A DNA stretch of 64,000 nucleotides from Anomaloglossus baeobatrachus (taxonomy: Eukaryota; Chordata; Amphibia; Anura; Aromobatidae). Position numbers and translations under genes: made by a program. The notes under the pieces are model-generated. The model was not told the DNA's origin. It worked only from the letters and a program-made list of their open reading frames with translations, and ran no database searches. The stretch is from NCBI RefSeq assembly GCF_048569485.1, contig NC_134357.1, forward strand, positions 228,034,735 to 228,098,734. The letters are read 5' to 3'. Positions within the stretch are counted from its first letter, which is position 1. Each line of letters begins with the position of its first letter. This document shows, piece after piece, positions 1 to 11,125 of the stretch.

Positions 1-2850
1 TTGCATGAAGCACTCTCAAAAATACGCGTGCCTTTCCCGTCCCCTGGCTGACCCAGGGGAAGAAAAGTCCTCTGAGAGCCATGACTTGTTCATCTTGGTT
101 CTTTTAGAAACACAGCGAGGGGACTCCAACCACAGTCTCCCTCGTTGCCACTAATTGGGCCACACACACCCCACTTGACTGGCATCAGTTGACCCCCCTT
201 TTGAAAAAGAAAAAGATGCTTTGCATGAAGCACTCTCAAAAATACGCGTGCCTTTCCCGTCCCCTGGCTGACCCAGGGGAAGAAAAGTCCTCTGAGAGCC
301 ATGACTTGTTCATCTTGGTTCTTTTAGAAACACAGCGAGGGGACTCCAACCACAGTCTCCCTCGTTGCCACTAATTGGGCCACACACACCCCACTTGACT
401 GGCATCAGTTGACCCCCCTTTTGAAAAAGAAAAAGATGCTTTGCATGAAGCACTCTCAAAAATACGCGTGCCTTTCCCGTCCCCTGGCTGACCCAGGGGA
501 AGAAAAGTCCTCTGAGAGCCATGACTTGTTCATCTTGGTTCTTTTAGAAACACAGCGAGGGGACTCCAACCACAGTCTCCCTCGTTGCCACTAATTGGGC
601 CACCCACACACACCCCACTTGACTGGCATCAGTTGACCCCCCTTTTGAAAAAGAAAAAGATGCTTTGCATGAAGCACTCTCAAAAATACGCGTGCTTTTC
701 CCGTCCCCTGGCTGACCCAGGGGAAGAAAAGTCATCTGAGAGCCATGACTTGTTCATCTTGGTTCTTTTAGAAACACAGCGAGGGGACTCCAACCACAGT
801 CTCCCTCGTTGCCACTAATTGGGCCACACACACCCCACTTGACTGGCATCAGTTGACCCCCCTTTTGAAAAAGAAAAAGATGCTTTGCATGAAGCACTCT
901 CAAAAATACGCGTGCCTTTCCCGTCCCCTGGCTGACCCAGGGGAAGAAACGTCCTCTGAGAGCCATGACTTGTTCATCTTGGTTCTTTTAGAAACACAGC
1001 GAGGGGACTCCAACCACAGTCTCCCTCGTTGCCACTAATTGGGCCACACACACCCCACTTGACTGGCATCAGTTGACCCCCCTTTTGAAAAAGAAAAAGA
1101 TGCTTTGCATGAAGCACTCTCAAAAAAACGCGTGCCTTTCCCGTCCCCTGGCTGACCCAGGGGAAGAAAAGTCATCTGAGAGCCATGACTTGTTCATCTT
1201 GGTTCTTTTAGAAACACAGCGAGGGGACTCCAACCACAGTCTCCCTCGTTGCCACTAATTGGGCCACACACACTCATTTGACTGGCATCAGTTGACCCCC
1301 CTTTTGAAAAAGAAAAAGATGCTTTGCATGAAGCACTCTCAAAAATACGCGTGCCTTTCCCGTCCCCTGGCTGACCCAGGGGAAGAAAAGTCCTCTGAGA
1401 GCCATGACTTGTTCATCTTGGTTCTTTTAGAAACACAGCGAGGGGACTCCAACCACAGTCTCCCTCGTTGCCACTAATTGGGCCACCCACACACACCCCA
1501 CTTGACTGGCATCAGTTGACCCCCCTTTTGAAAAAGAAAAAGATGCTTTGCATGAAGCACTCTCAAAAATACGCGTGCCTTTCCCGTCCCCTTGCTGACC
1601 CAGGGGAAGAAAAGTCATCTGAGAGCCATGACTTGTTCATCTTGGTTCTTTTAGAAACACAGCGAGGGGACTCCAACCACAGTCTCCCTCGTTGCCACTA
1701 ATTGGGCCACCCACACACACCCCACTTGACCCCCCTTTTGAAAAAGAAAAAGATGCTTTGCATGAAGCACTCTCAAAAATACGCGTGCCTTTCTCGTCCC
1801 CTGGCTGACCCAGGGGAAGAAAAGTCCTCTGAGAGCCATGACTTGTTCATCTTGGTTCTTTTAGAAACACAGCGAGGGGACTCCAACCACAGTCTCCCTC
1901 GTTGCCACTAATTGGGCCACACACACCACACTTGACTGGCATCAGTTGACCCCCCTTTTGAAAAAGAAAAAGATGCTTTGCATGAAGCACTCTCAAAAAT
2001 ACACGTGCCTTTCGCCTCCCCTGGCTGACCCAGGGGAAGAAAAGTCCTCTGAGAGCCATGACTTGTTCATCTTGGTTCTTTTAGAAACACAGCGAGGGGA
2101 CTCCAACCACAGTCTCCCTCGTTGCCACTAATTGGGCCACACACCCCACTTGACTGGCATCAGTTGACCCCCCTTTTGAAAAAGAAAAATATGCTTTGCA
2201 TGAAGCACTCTCAAAAATACACGTGCCTTTCCCGTCCCCTGGCTGACCCAGGGGAAGAAAAGTCCTCTGAGAGCCATGACTTGTTCATCTTGGCTCTTTT
2301 AGAAACACAGCGAGGGGACTCCAACCACAGTCTCCCTCGTTGCCACTAATTGGGCCACCCACACACACCCCACTTGAATGGCATCAGTTGACCCCCCTTT
2401 TGAAAAAGAAAAAGATGCTTTGCATGAAGCATTCTCAAAAATACGCGTGCCTTTTCCGTCCCCTGGCTGACCCAGGGGAAGAAAAGTCATCTGAGAGCCA
2501 TGACTTGTTCATCTTGGTTCTTTTAGAAACACAGCGAGGGAACTCCAACCACAGTCTCCCTCGTTGCCACTAATTGGGCCACCCACACACACCCCACTTG
2601 ACTGGCATCTTTTGACCCCCCTTTTGAAAAAGAAAAAGATGCTTTGCATGAAGCACTCTCAAAAATACGCGTGCCTTTCCCGTCCCCTGGCTGACCCAGG
2701 GGAAGAAAAGTCCTCTGAGAGCCATGACTTGTTCATCTTGGTTCTTTTAGAAACACAGCGAGGGGACTCCAACCACAGTCTCCCTCGTTGCCACTAATTG
2801 GGCCACACACACCCCACTTGACTGGCATCAGTTGACCCCCCTTTTGAAAA
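1..2850. repeat. Higher-order satellite block, copy 1
   Basis: The order of rare monomer variants here is repeated at 6176-9243. Shared markers are GCTTTTCCC near 690, CAAAAAAACGCG near 1120, ACTCATTTGACT near 1270, CCCCTTGCTG near 1590, the short spacer near 1725, AAAATATGC near 2187 and the CATCTTTTGA spacer near 2607. The offset is 6,175 bp up to about 1730 and 6,393 bp from about 1946 on, because this copy lacks one monomer. The monomer at about 1726 combines the left half of one monomer of the other copy with the right half of the next, the footprint of an unequal exchange. Confidence 0.85.
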
Positions 2851-3689
2851 AGAAAAAGATGCTTTGCATGAAGCAGTCTCAAAAATACGCGTGCCTTTCC
2901 CGTCCCCTGGCTGACCCAGGGGAAGAAAAGTCCTCTGAGAGCCATGACTTGTTCATCTTGGTTCTTTTAGAAACACAGCGAGGGGACTCCAACCACAGTC
3001 CCCTCGTTGCCACTAATTGGGCCACCCACACACACCCCACTTGACTGGCATCAGTTGACCCCCCTTTTGAAAAAGAAAAAGATGCTTTGCATGAAGCACT
3101 CTCAAAAATACGCGTGCCTTTCCCGTCCCCTGGCTGACCCAGGGGAAGAAAAGTCCTCTGAGAGCCATGACTTGTTCATCTTGGTTCTTTTAGAAACACA
3201 GCGAGGGGACTCCAACCACAGTCTCCCTCGTTGGCACTAATTGGGCCACCCACACACACCCCACTTGACTGGCATCAGTTGACCCCCCTTTTGAAAAAGA
3301 AAAAGATGCTTTGCATGAAGCACTCTCAAAAATACGCGTGCCTTTCCCGTCCCCTTGCTGACCCAGGGGAAGAAAAGTCATCTGAGAGCCATGACTTGTT
3401 CATCTTGGTTCTTTTAGAAACACAGCGAGGGGACTCCAACCACAGTCTCCTTCGTTGCCACTAATTGGGCCACCCACACACACCCCACTTGACTGGCATC
3501 AGTTGACCCCCCTTTTGAAAAAGAAAAAGATGCTTTGCATGAAGCACTCTCAAAAATACGCGTGCCTTTCCCGTCCCCTTGCTGACCCAGGGGAAGAAAA
3601 GTCATCTGAGAGCCATGACTTGTTCATCTTGGTTCTTTTAGAAACACAGCGAGGGGACTCCAACCACAGTCTCCCTCGTTGCCACTAAT

Positions 3690-4130
3690 TGGGCAACACA
3701 CACCCCACTTGACTGGCATCAGTTGACCCCCCTTTTGAAAAAGAAAAAGATGCTTTGCATGAAGCACTCTCAAAAATACGCGTGCCTTTCCCGTCCCCTG
3801 GCTGACCCAGGGGAAGAAAAGTCCTCTGAGAGCCATGATTTGTTCATCTTGATTCTTTTAGAAACACAGCGAGGGGACTCCAACCACAGTCCCCTCGTTG
3901 CCACTAATTGGGCCACACACACCCCACTTGACTGGCATCAGTTGACCCCCCTTTTGAAAAAGAAAAAGATGCTTTGCATGAAGCACTCTCAAAAACACAC
4001 GTGCCTTTCGCCTCCCCTGGCTGACCCAGGGGAAGAAAAGTCCTCTGAGAGCCATGACTTGTTCATCTTGGTTCTTTTAGAAACACAGCGAGGGGACTCC
4101 AACCACAGTCTCCCTCGTTGCCACTAATTG
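3690..4130. repeat. Satellite two-monomer sub-duplication, copy 1
   Basis: Two neighbouring monomers with shared rare markers: GGGCAACACAC at the left, a shortened CACAGTCCCCTCG join in the middle, and CACACGTGCCTTTCGCC in the second. The same pair recurs 1,539 bp (seven monomers) further on. The shortened join keeps the plus-strand frame open across two monomers (134 codons at 3723-4127). Confidence 0.75.
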
Positions 4131-5228
4131 GGCCACACACACCCCACTTGACTGGCATCAGTTGACCCCCCTTTTGAAAAAGAAAAAGATGCTTTGCTTG
4201 AAGCACTCTCAAAAATACGTGTGCCTTTCCCGTCCCCTGGCTGACCCAGGGGAAGAAAAGTCCTCTGAGAGCCATGACTTGTTCATCTTGGTTCTTTTAG
4301 AAACACAGCGAGGGGACTCCAATCACAGTCTCCCTCGTTGCCACTAATTGGGCCACACACACCCCACTTGACTGGCATCAGTTGACCCCCCTTTTGAAAA
4401 AGAAAAAGATGCTTTGCATGAAGCACTCTCAAAAATACGCGTGCCTTTCCCGTCCCCTGGCTGACCCAGGGGAAGAAAAGTCCTCTGAGAGCCATGACTT
4501 GTTCATCTTGGTTCTTTTAGAAACACAGCGAGGGGACTCCAACCACAGTCTCCCTCGTTGCCACTAATTGGGCCACACACACCCCACTTGACTGGCATCA
4601 GTTGAACCCCCTTTGGAAAAAGAAAAAGATGTTTTGCATGAAGCACTCTCAAAAATACGCGTGCCTTTCCCGTCCCCTGGCTGACCCAGGGGAAGAAAAA
4701 TCCTCTGAGAGCCATGACTTGTTCATCTTGGTTCTTTTAGAAACACAGCGAGGGGACTCCAACCACAGTCTCCCTCGTTGCCACTAATTGGGCCACACAC
4801 ACCCCACTTGACTGGCATCGGTTGACCCCCCTTTTGAAAAAGAAAAAGATGCTTTGCATGAAGCACTCTCAAAAATACGCGTGCCTTTCCCGTCCCCTGG
4901 CTGACCCAGGGGAAGAAAAGTCCTCTGAGAGCCATGACTTGTTCATCTTGGTTCTTTTAGAAACACAGCGAGGGGACTCCAACCACAGTCTACCTCATTG
5001 CCACTAATTGGACCACACACACCCCACTTGACTGGCATCAGTTGACCCCCCTTTTGAAAAAGAAAAAGATGCTTTGCATGAAGCACTCTCAAAAATACGC
5101 GTGACTTTCCCATCCCCTGGCTGACCCAGGGGAAAAAAAGTCATCTGAGAGCCATGACTTGTTCATCTTGGTTCTTTTAGAAACACAGCGAGGGGACTCC
5201 AACCACAGTCTCCCTCGTTGCCACTAAT

Positions 5229-5669
5229 TGGGCAACACACACCCCACTTGACTGGCATCAGTTGACCCCCCTTTTGAAACAGAAAAAGATGCTTTGCATG
5301 AAGCAGTCTCAAAAATACGCGTGCCTTTCCCGTCCCCTGGCTGACCCAGGGGAAGAAAAGTCCTCTGAGAGCAATGACTTGTTCATCTTGGTTCTTTTAG
5401 AAACACAGCGAGGGGACTCCAACCACAGTCCCCTCGTTGCCACTAATTGGGCCACACACACCCCACTTGACTGGCATCAGTTGACCCCCCTTTTGAAAAA
5501 GAAAAAGATGCTTTGCATGAAGCACTCTCAAAAACACACGTGCCTTTCGCCTCCCCTGGCTGACCCAGGGGAAGAAAAGTCCTCTGAGAGCCATGACTTG
5601 TTCATCTTGGTTCTTTTAGAAACACAGCGAGGGGACTCCAACCACAGTCTCCATCGTTGCCACTAATTG
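5229..5669. repeat. Satellite two-monomer sub-duplication, copy 2
   Basis: This is the partner of the monomer pair at 3690-4130, with the same GGGCAAC, CCCCTCG and CACACGTG markers and the same two-monomer open frame (5262-5666). The monomers on either side do not match, so the copied block is short. Confidence 0.75.
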
Positions 5670-6175
5670 GGCCACACACACCCCACTTGACTGGCATCAG
5701 TTGACCCCCCTTTTGAAAAAGAAAAAGATGCTTTGCATGAAGCACTCTCAAAAATACGCGTGCCTTTCCCGTCCCCTGGCTGACCCAGGGGAAGAAAAGT
5801 CCTTTGAGAGCCATGACTTGTTCATCTTGGTTCTTTTAGAAACACAGCGAGGGGACTCCAACCACAGTCTCCCTCGTTGCCACTAATTGGGCCACCCACA
5901 CACACCCCACTTGACTGGCATCAGTTGACCCCCCTTTTGAAAAAGAAAAAGATGCTTTGCATGAAGCACTCTCAAAAATACGCATGCCTTTCCCGTCCCC
6001 TTGCTGACCCAGGGGAAGAAAAGTCATCTGAGAGCCATGACTTGTTCATCTTGGTTCTTTTAGAAACACAGCGAGGGGACTCCAACCACAGTCTCCCTCG
6101 TTGCCACTAATTGGGCAACACACACCCCACTTGACTGGCATCAGTTGACCCCCTTTTGAAAAAGAAAAAGATGCT

Positions 6176-9100
6176 TTGCATGAAGCACTCTCAAAAATAC
6201 ACGTGCCTTTCGCCTCCCCTGGCTGACCCAGGGGAAGAAAAGTCCTCTGAGAGCCATGACTTGTTCATCTTGGTTCTTTTAGAAACACAGCGAGGGGACT
6301 CCAACCACAGTCTCCCTCGTTGCCACTAATTGGGCCACACACACCCCACTTGACTGGCATCAGTTGACCCCCCTTTTGAAAAAGAAAAAGATGCTTTGCA
6401 TGAAGCACTCTCAAAAATACGCGTGCCTTTCCCGTCCCCTGGCTGACCCAGGGGAAGAAAAGTCCTCTGAGAGCCATGACTTGTTCATCTTGGTTCTTTT
6501 AGAAACACAGCGAGGGGACTCCAACCACAGTCTCCCTCGTTGCCACTAATTGGGCCACACACACCCCACTTGACTGGCATCAGTTGACCCCCCTTTTGAA
6601 AAAGAAAAAGATGCTTTGCATGAAGCACTCTCAAAAATACGCGTGCCTTTCCCGTCCCCTGGCTGACCCAGGGGAAGAAAAGTCCTCTGAGAGCCATGAC
6701 TTGTTCATCTTGGTTCTTTTAGAAACACAGCGAGGGGACTCCAACCACAGTCTCCCTCGTTGCCACTAATTGGGCCACCCACACACACCCCACTTGACTG
6801 GCATCAGTTGACCCCCCTTTTGAAAAAGAAAAAGATGCTTTGCATGAAGCACTCTCAAAAATACGCGTGCTTTTCCCGTCCCCTGGCTGACCCAGGGGAA
6901 GAAAAGTCATCTGAGAGCCATGACTTGTTCATCTTGGTTCTTTTAGAAACACAGCGAGGGGACTCCAACCACAGTCTCCCTCGTTGCCACTAATTGGGCC
7001 ACACACACCCCACTTGACTGGCATCAGTTGACCCCCCTTTTGAAAAAGAAAAAGATGCTTTGCATGAAGCACTCTCAAAAATACGCGTGCCTTTCCCGTC
7101 CCCTGGCTGACCCAGGGGAAGAAAAGTCCTCTGAGAGCCATGACTTGTTCATCTTGGTTCTTTTAGAAACACAGCGAGGGGACTCCAACCACAGTCTCCC
7201 TCGTTGCCACTAATTGGGCCACACACACCCCACTTGACTGGCATCAGTTGACCCCCCTTTTGAAAAAGAAAAAGATGCTTTGCATGAAGCACTCTCAAAA
7301 AAACGCGTGCCTTTCCCGTCCCCTGGCTGACCCAGGGGAAGAAAAGTCATCTGAGAGCCATGACTTGTTCATCTTGGTTCTTTTAGAAACACAGCGAGGG
7401 GACTCCAACCACAGTCTCCCTCGTTGCCACTAATTGGGCCACACACACTCATTTGACTGGCATCAGTTGACCCCCCTTTTGAAAAAGAAAAAGATGCTTT
7501 GCATGAAGCACTCTCAAAAATACGCGTGCCTTTCCCGTCCCCTGGCTGACCCAGGGGAAGAAAAGTCCCCTGAGAGCCATGACTTGTTCATCTTGGTTCT
7601 TTTAGAAACACAGCGAGGGGACTCCAACCACAGTCTCCCTCGTTGCCACTAATTGGGCCACCCACACACACCCCACTTGACTGGCATCAGTTGACCCCCC
7701 TTTTGAAAAAGAAAAAGATGCTTTGCATGAAGCACTCTCAAAAATACGCGTGCCTTTCCCGTCCCCTTGCTGACCCAGGGGAAGAAAAGTCATCTGAGAG
7801 CCATGACTTGTTCATCTTGGTTCTTTTAGAAACACAGCGAGGGGACTCCAACCACAGTCTCCCTCGTTGCCACTAATTGGGCCACCCACACACACCCCAC
7901 TTGACCCCCCTTTTGAAAAAGAAAAAGATGCTTTGCATGAAGCACTCTCAAAAATACGCGTGCCTTTCCCGTCCCCTGACTGACCCAGGGGAAGAAAAGT
8001 CATCTGAGAGCCATGACTTGTTCATCTTGGTTCTTTTAGAAACACAGCGAGGGGACTCCAACCACAGTCCCCTCGTTGCCACTAATTGGGCCACACACAC
8101 TCATTTGACTGGCATCAGTTGACCCCCCTTTTGAAAAAGAAAAAGATGCTTTGCATGAAGCACTCTCAAAAATACGCGTGCCTTTCTCGTCCCCTGGCTG
8201 ACCCAGGGGAAGAAAAGTCCTCTGAGAGCCATGACTTGTTCATCTTGGTTCTTTTAGAAACACAGCGAGGGGACTCCAACCACAGTCTCCCTCGTTGCCA
8301 CTAATTGGGCCACACACACCACACTTGACTGGCATCAGTTGACCCCCCTTTTGAAAAAGAAAAAGATGCTTTGCATGAAGCACTCTCAAAAATACACGTG
8401 CCTTTCGCCTCCCCTGGCTGACCCAGGGGAAGAAAAGTCCTCTGAGAGCCATGACTTGTTCATCTTGGTTCTTTTAGAAACACAGCGAGGGGACTCCAAC
8501 CACAGTCTCCCTCGTTGCCACTAATTGGGCCACACACCCCACTTGACTGGCATCAGTTGACCCCCCTTTTGAAAAAGAAAAATATGCTTTGCATGAAGCA
8601 CTCTCAAAAATACACGTGCCTTTCCCGTCCCCTGGCTGACCCAGGGGAAGAAAAGTCCTCTGAGAGCCATGACTTGTTCATCTTGGCTCTTTTAGAAACA
8701 CAGCGAGGGGACTCCAACCACAGTCTCCCTCGTTGCCACTAATTGGGCCACCCACACACACCCCACTTGACTGGCATCAGTTGACCCCCCTTTTGAAAAA
8801 GAAAAAGATGCTTTGCATGAAGCATTCTCAAAAATACGCGTGCCTTTTCCGTCCCCTGGCTGACCCAGGGGAAGAAAAGTCATCTGAGAGCCATGACTTG
8901 TTCATCTTGGTTCTTTTAGAAACACAGCGAGGGGACTCCAACCACAGTCTCCCTCGTTGCCACTAATTGGGCCACCCACACACACCCCACTTGACTGGCA
9001 TCTTTTGACCCCCCTTTTGAAAAAGAAAAAGATGCTTTGCATGAAGCACTCTCAAAAATACGCGTGCCTTTCCCGTCCCCTGGCTGACCCAGGGGAAGAA

Positions 9101-9243
9101 AAGTCCTCTGAGAGCCATGACTTGTTCATCTTGGTTCTTTTAGAAACACAGCGAGGGGACTCCAACCACAGTCTCCCTCGTTGCCACTAATTGGGCCACA
9201 CACACCCCACTTGACTGGCATCAGTTGACCCCCCTTTTGAAAA
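6176..9243. repeat. Higher-order satellite block, copy 2
   Basis: This block repeats the variant order of the first 2.8 kb, with one extra monomer near 8086-8304. A few private changes (AGTCCCCTGAG near 7565, CCCCTGACTG near 7975) show that the duplication has had time to diverge slightly. Similarity of variant order stops near 9225-9243. The left edge is not clear, because the monomer at 6143-6265 is of the rare type and does not match base 1 onward. Confidence 0.8.
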
Positions 9244-10216
9244 AGAAAAAGATGCTTTGCATGAAGCACTCTCAAAAATACGCGTGCCTTTCCCGTCCCC
9301 TGGCTGACCCAGGGGAAGAAAAGTCATCTGAGAGCCATGACTTGTTCATCTTGGTTCTTTTAGAAACACAGCGAGGGGACTCCAACCACAGTCTCCCTCG
9401 TTGCCACTAATTGGGCCACACACACTCATTTGACTGGCATCAGTTGACCCCCCTTTTGAAGAAAAAAAAGATGCTTTGCATGAAGCACTCTCAAAAATAC
9501 GCGTGCCTTTCCCGTCCCCTGGCTGACCCAGGGGAAGAAAGATCCTCTGAGAGCCATGACTTGTTCATCTTGGTTCTTTTAGAAACACAGCGAGGGGACT
9601 CTAACCACAGTCTCCCTCGTTGCCACTAATTGGGCCACACACACCCCACTTGACTGGCATCAGTTGACCCCCCTTTTGAAAAAGAAAAAGATGCTTTGCA
9701 TGAAGCACTCTCAAAAATACGCGTGCCTTTCCCGTCCCCTGGCTGACCCAGGGGAAGAAAAGTCCTCTGAGAGCCATGACATGTTCATCTTGGTTCTTTT
9801 AGAAACACAGCGAGGGGACTCCAATTACAGTCTCCCTCGTTGCCACTAATTGGGCCACACACACCCCACTTGACTGGCATCAGTTGACCCCCCTTTTGAA
9901 AAAGAAAAAGATGCTTTGCATGTAGCACTCTCAAAAATACGCGTGCCTTTCGCCTCCCCTGGCTGACCCAGGGGAAGAAAAGTCGTCTGAGAGCCATGAC
10001 TTGTTCATCTTGGTTCTTTTAGAAACACAGCGAGGGGACTCCAACCACAGTCTTCCTCGCTGCCACTAATTGGGCCACACACACCCCACTTGACTGGAAT
10101 CACTTGACCCCCCTATTCAAAATGAAAAAGATGCTTTGCATGAAGCACTCTCAAAAATACGCGTGCCTTTCGCCTCCCCTGGCTGACCCAGGGGAAGAAA
10201 AGTCCTCTGAGAGCCA

Positions 10217-11125
10217 TGTCCACATTGTCAGTGGACAGACACAGGCACAGGCAAGGAGGCAGACGGTGGTGGCCGCCTGCAGGAGACCGGGAATATGACT
10301 GGTGGAATCATAAGGGACCGGGACAGGGTAGTGGCCCGCCGGAACCGAACTGGGGAGCCAACTGGATACCGGAGCACCAGGCAGGGTACTCAGACCCCGC
10401 ACAAAGCCCTGAACTGATAGGGCCAAGTCGAATCAACTGATTGCGGACTGGACCTTAGGACCTATCCCACACAAGTCCCTTTAGAAGACAACAGCCCAAC
10501 CATACAGTGTAAAGCCACCACCAAGGCATAGAGACCCAAAGGGCCAGCGTCTGCGGGCAAACGGGCTCCTATGGCATATTGAGCAAGTCGGTGAGCGGAC
10601 TACCGTTGTCTAGACATAGGAATTAAACATTTTACACACAGAGGTGCAGGAGAAAGGCGGAAACCACCAACCTACTCTGAGAGAAGCTGCAGCTGGCTGC
10701 GGGCCCCGTTCATCACTCCGTTTGGTTTACCAGAGGCTCCAGTGTCTTGTGTCAGAGTGAGTACACCAGTGTCATCAGGCACCGCACTGCACCGCAACAC
10801 TTCACCCTACACCCCGGCCCTCGCCTACCAGGCCCCGGGACCAACAACCCCTACCCACAGAGGGGTCAACAACTAGCTGCAACATTACATTGCTCCCGGG
10901 AGCCCCATACCTTCACCGCAGCAGTGGTGTCCACAATCACCACAACCCGTGGGTGGCGTCACGAACTATCATCCTAAACCAAACACCCAAATCCCTGCAT
11001 GTAGCGCCAACTCACTTGCAGAGCGACGTGACCCCCGGGTCCGTGAGAGGCTCGAGCCACCACCCACAGTACGAGCACGGATCCGAGCGGCTTGGCGGTC
11101 GCAGCCGAGCCCACGGGGAGGTACA
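10217..11125 (+). mobile_element. LTR-like dispersed repeat A1 (left part missing)
   Basis: Sequence from the satellite edge to GGTACA at 11125 closely matches the copy at 49882-51093 (shared stretches on mutagenised-looking but alignable sequence from the GGTGGTGGCCGCCTGCAGGA block to the right end). It includes the family mark GTGGGTGGCGTCACGAAC. The complete family member starts TGTGACG and ends GGTACA. Here the left end is replaced by satellite. It carries no coding region that I recognise. I class it as a solo-LTR-like fossil of unassigned superfamily. Confidence 0.7.

Larger units (their letters stand above)
1..10216. repeat. Tandem satellite array, ~220 bp monomer, ~46 copies
   Basis: A head-to-tail array of a monomer of about 220 bp (variants near 206-210, 219 and 224 bp) fills the first 10.2 kb and is already in mid-monomer at base 1, so it continues upstream. 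The length variants come from a CCCA insertion in the CA-rich spacer, an ACTCATTTG variant of the same spacer, and loss of about 14 bp. Each monomer holds a hairpin, CCCCTGG-CTGAC-CCAGGGG, and an ATGC-TTT-GCAT near-palindrome. Two sequence types recur: a common one with CTTTCCCGTCCCC and a rarer one with CTTTCGCCTCCCC, often with CACGTG just before it. Copies differ by only a few bases, which points to recent homogenisation. The last two monomers (from about 9890) are of the rare or diverged kind, as expected at an array edge. Short open frames of 61-77 codons occur on both strands of every monomer but end at the same TAA and carry no known domain, so I treat them as non-coding. Confidence 0.97.

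Noticed and set aside
1-10216. Many near-identical ORFs (61-77 aa plus, 62-70 aa minus) as a gene family
   Set aside because: Each is a by-product of a 220-bp satellite monomer. They overlap on both strands, lack known domains, and differ only by random monomer variants.
1-10216. CRISPR array
   Set aside because: The repeats are 220 bp, directly abutting, with no unique spacers, and the genome is clearly eukaryotic.
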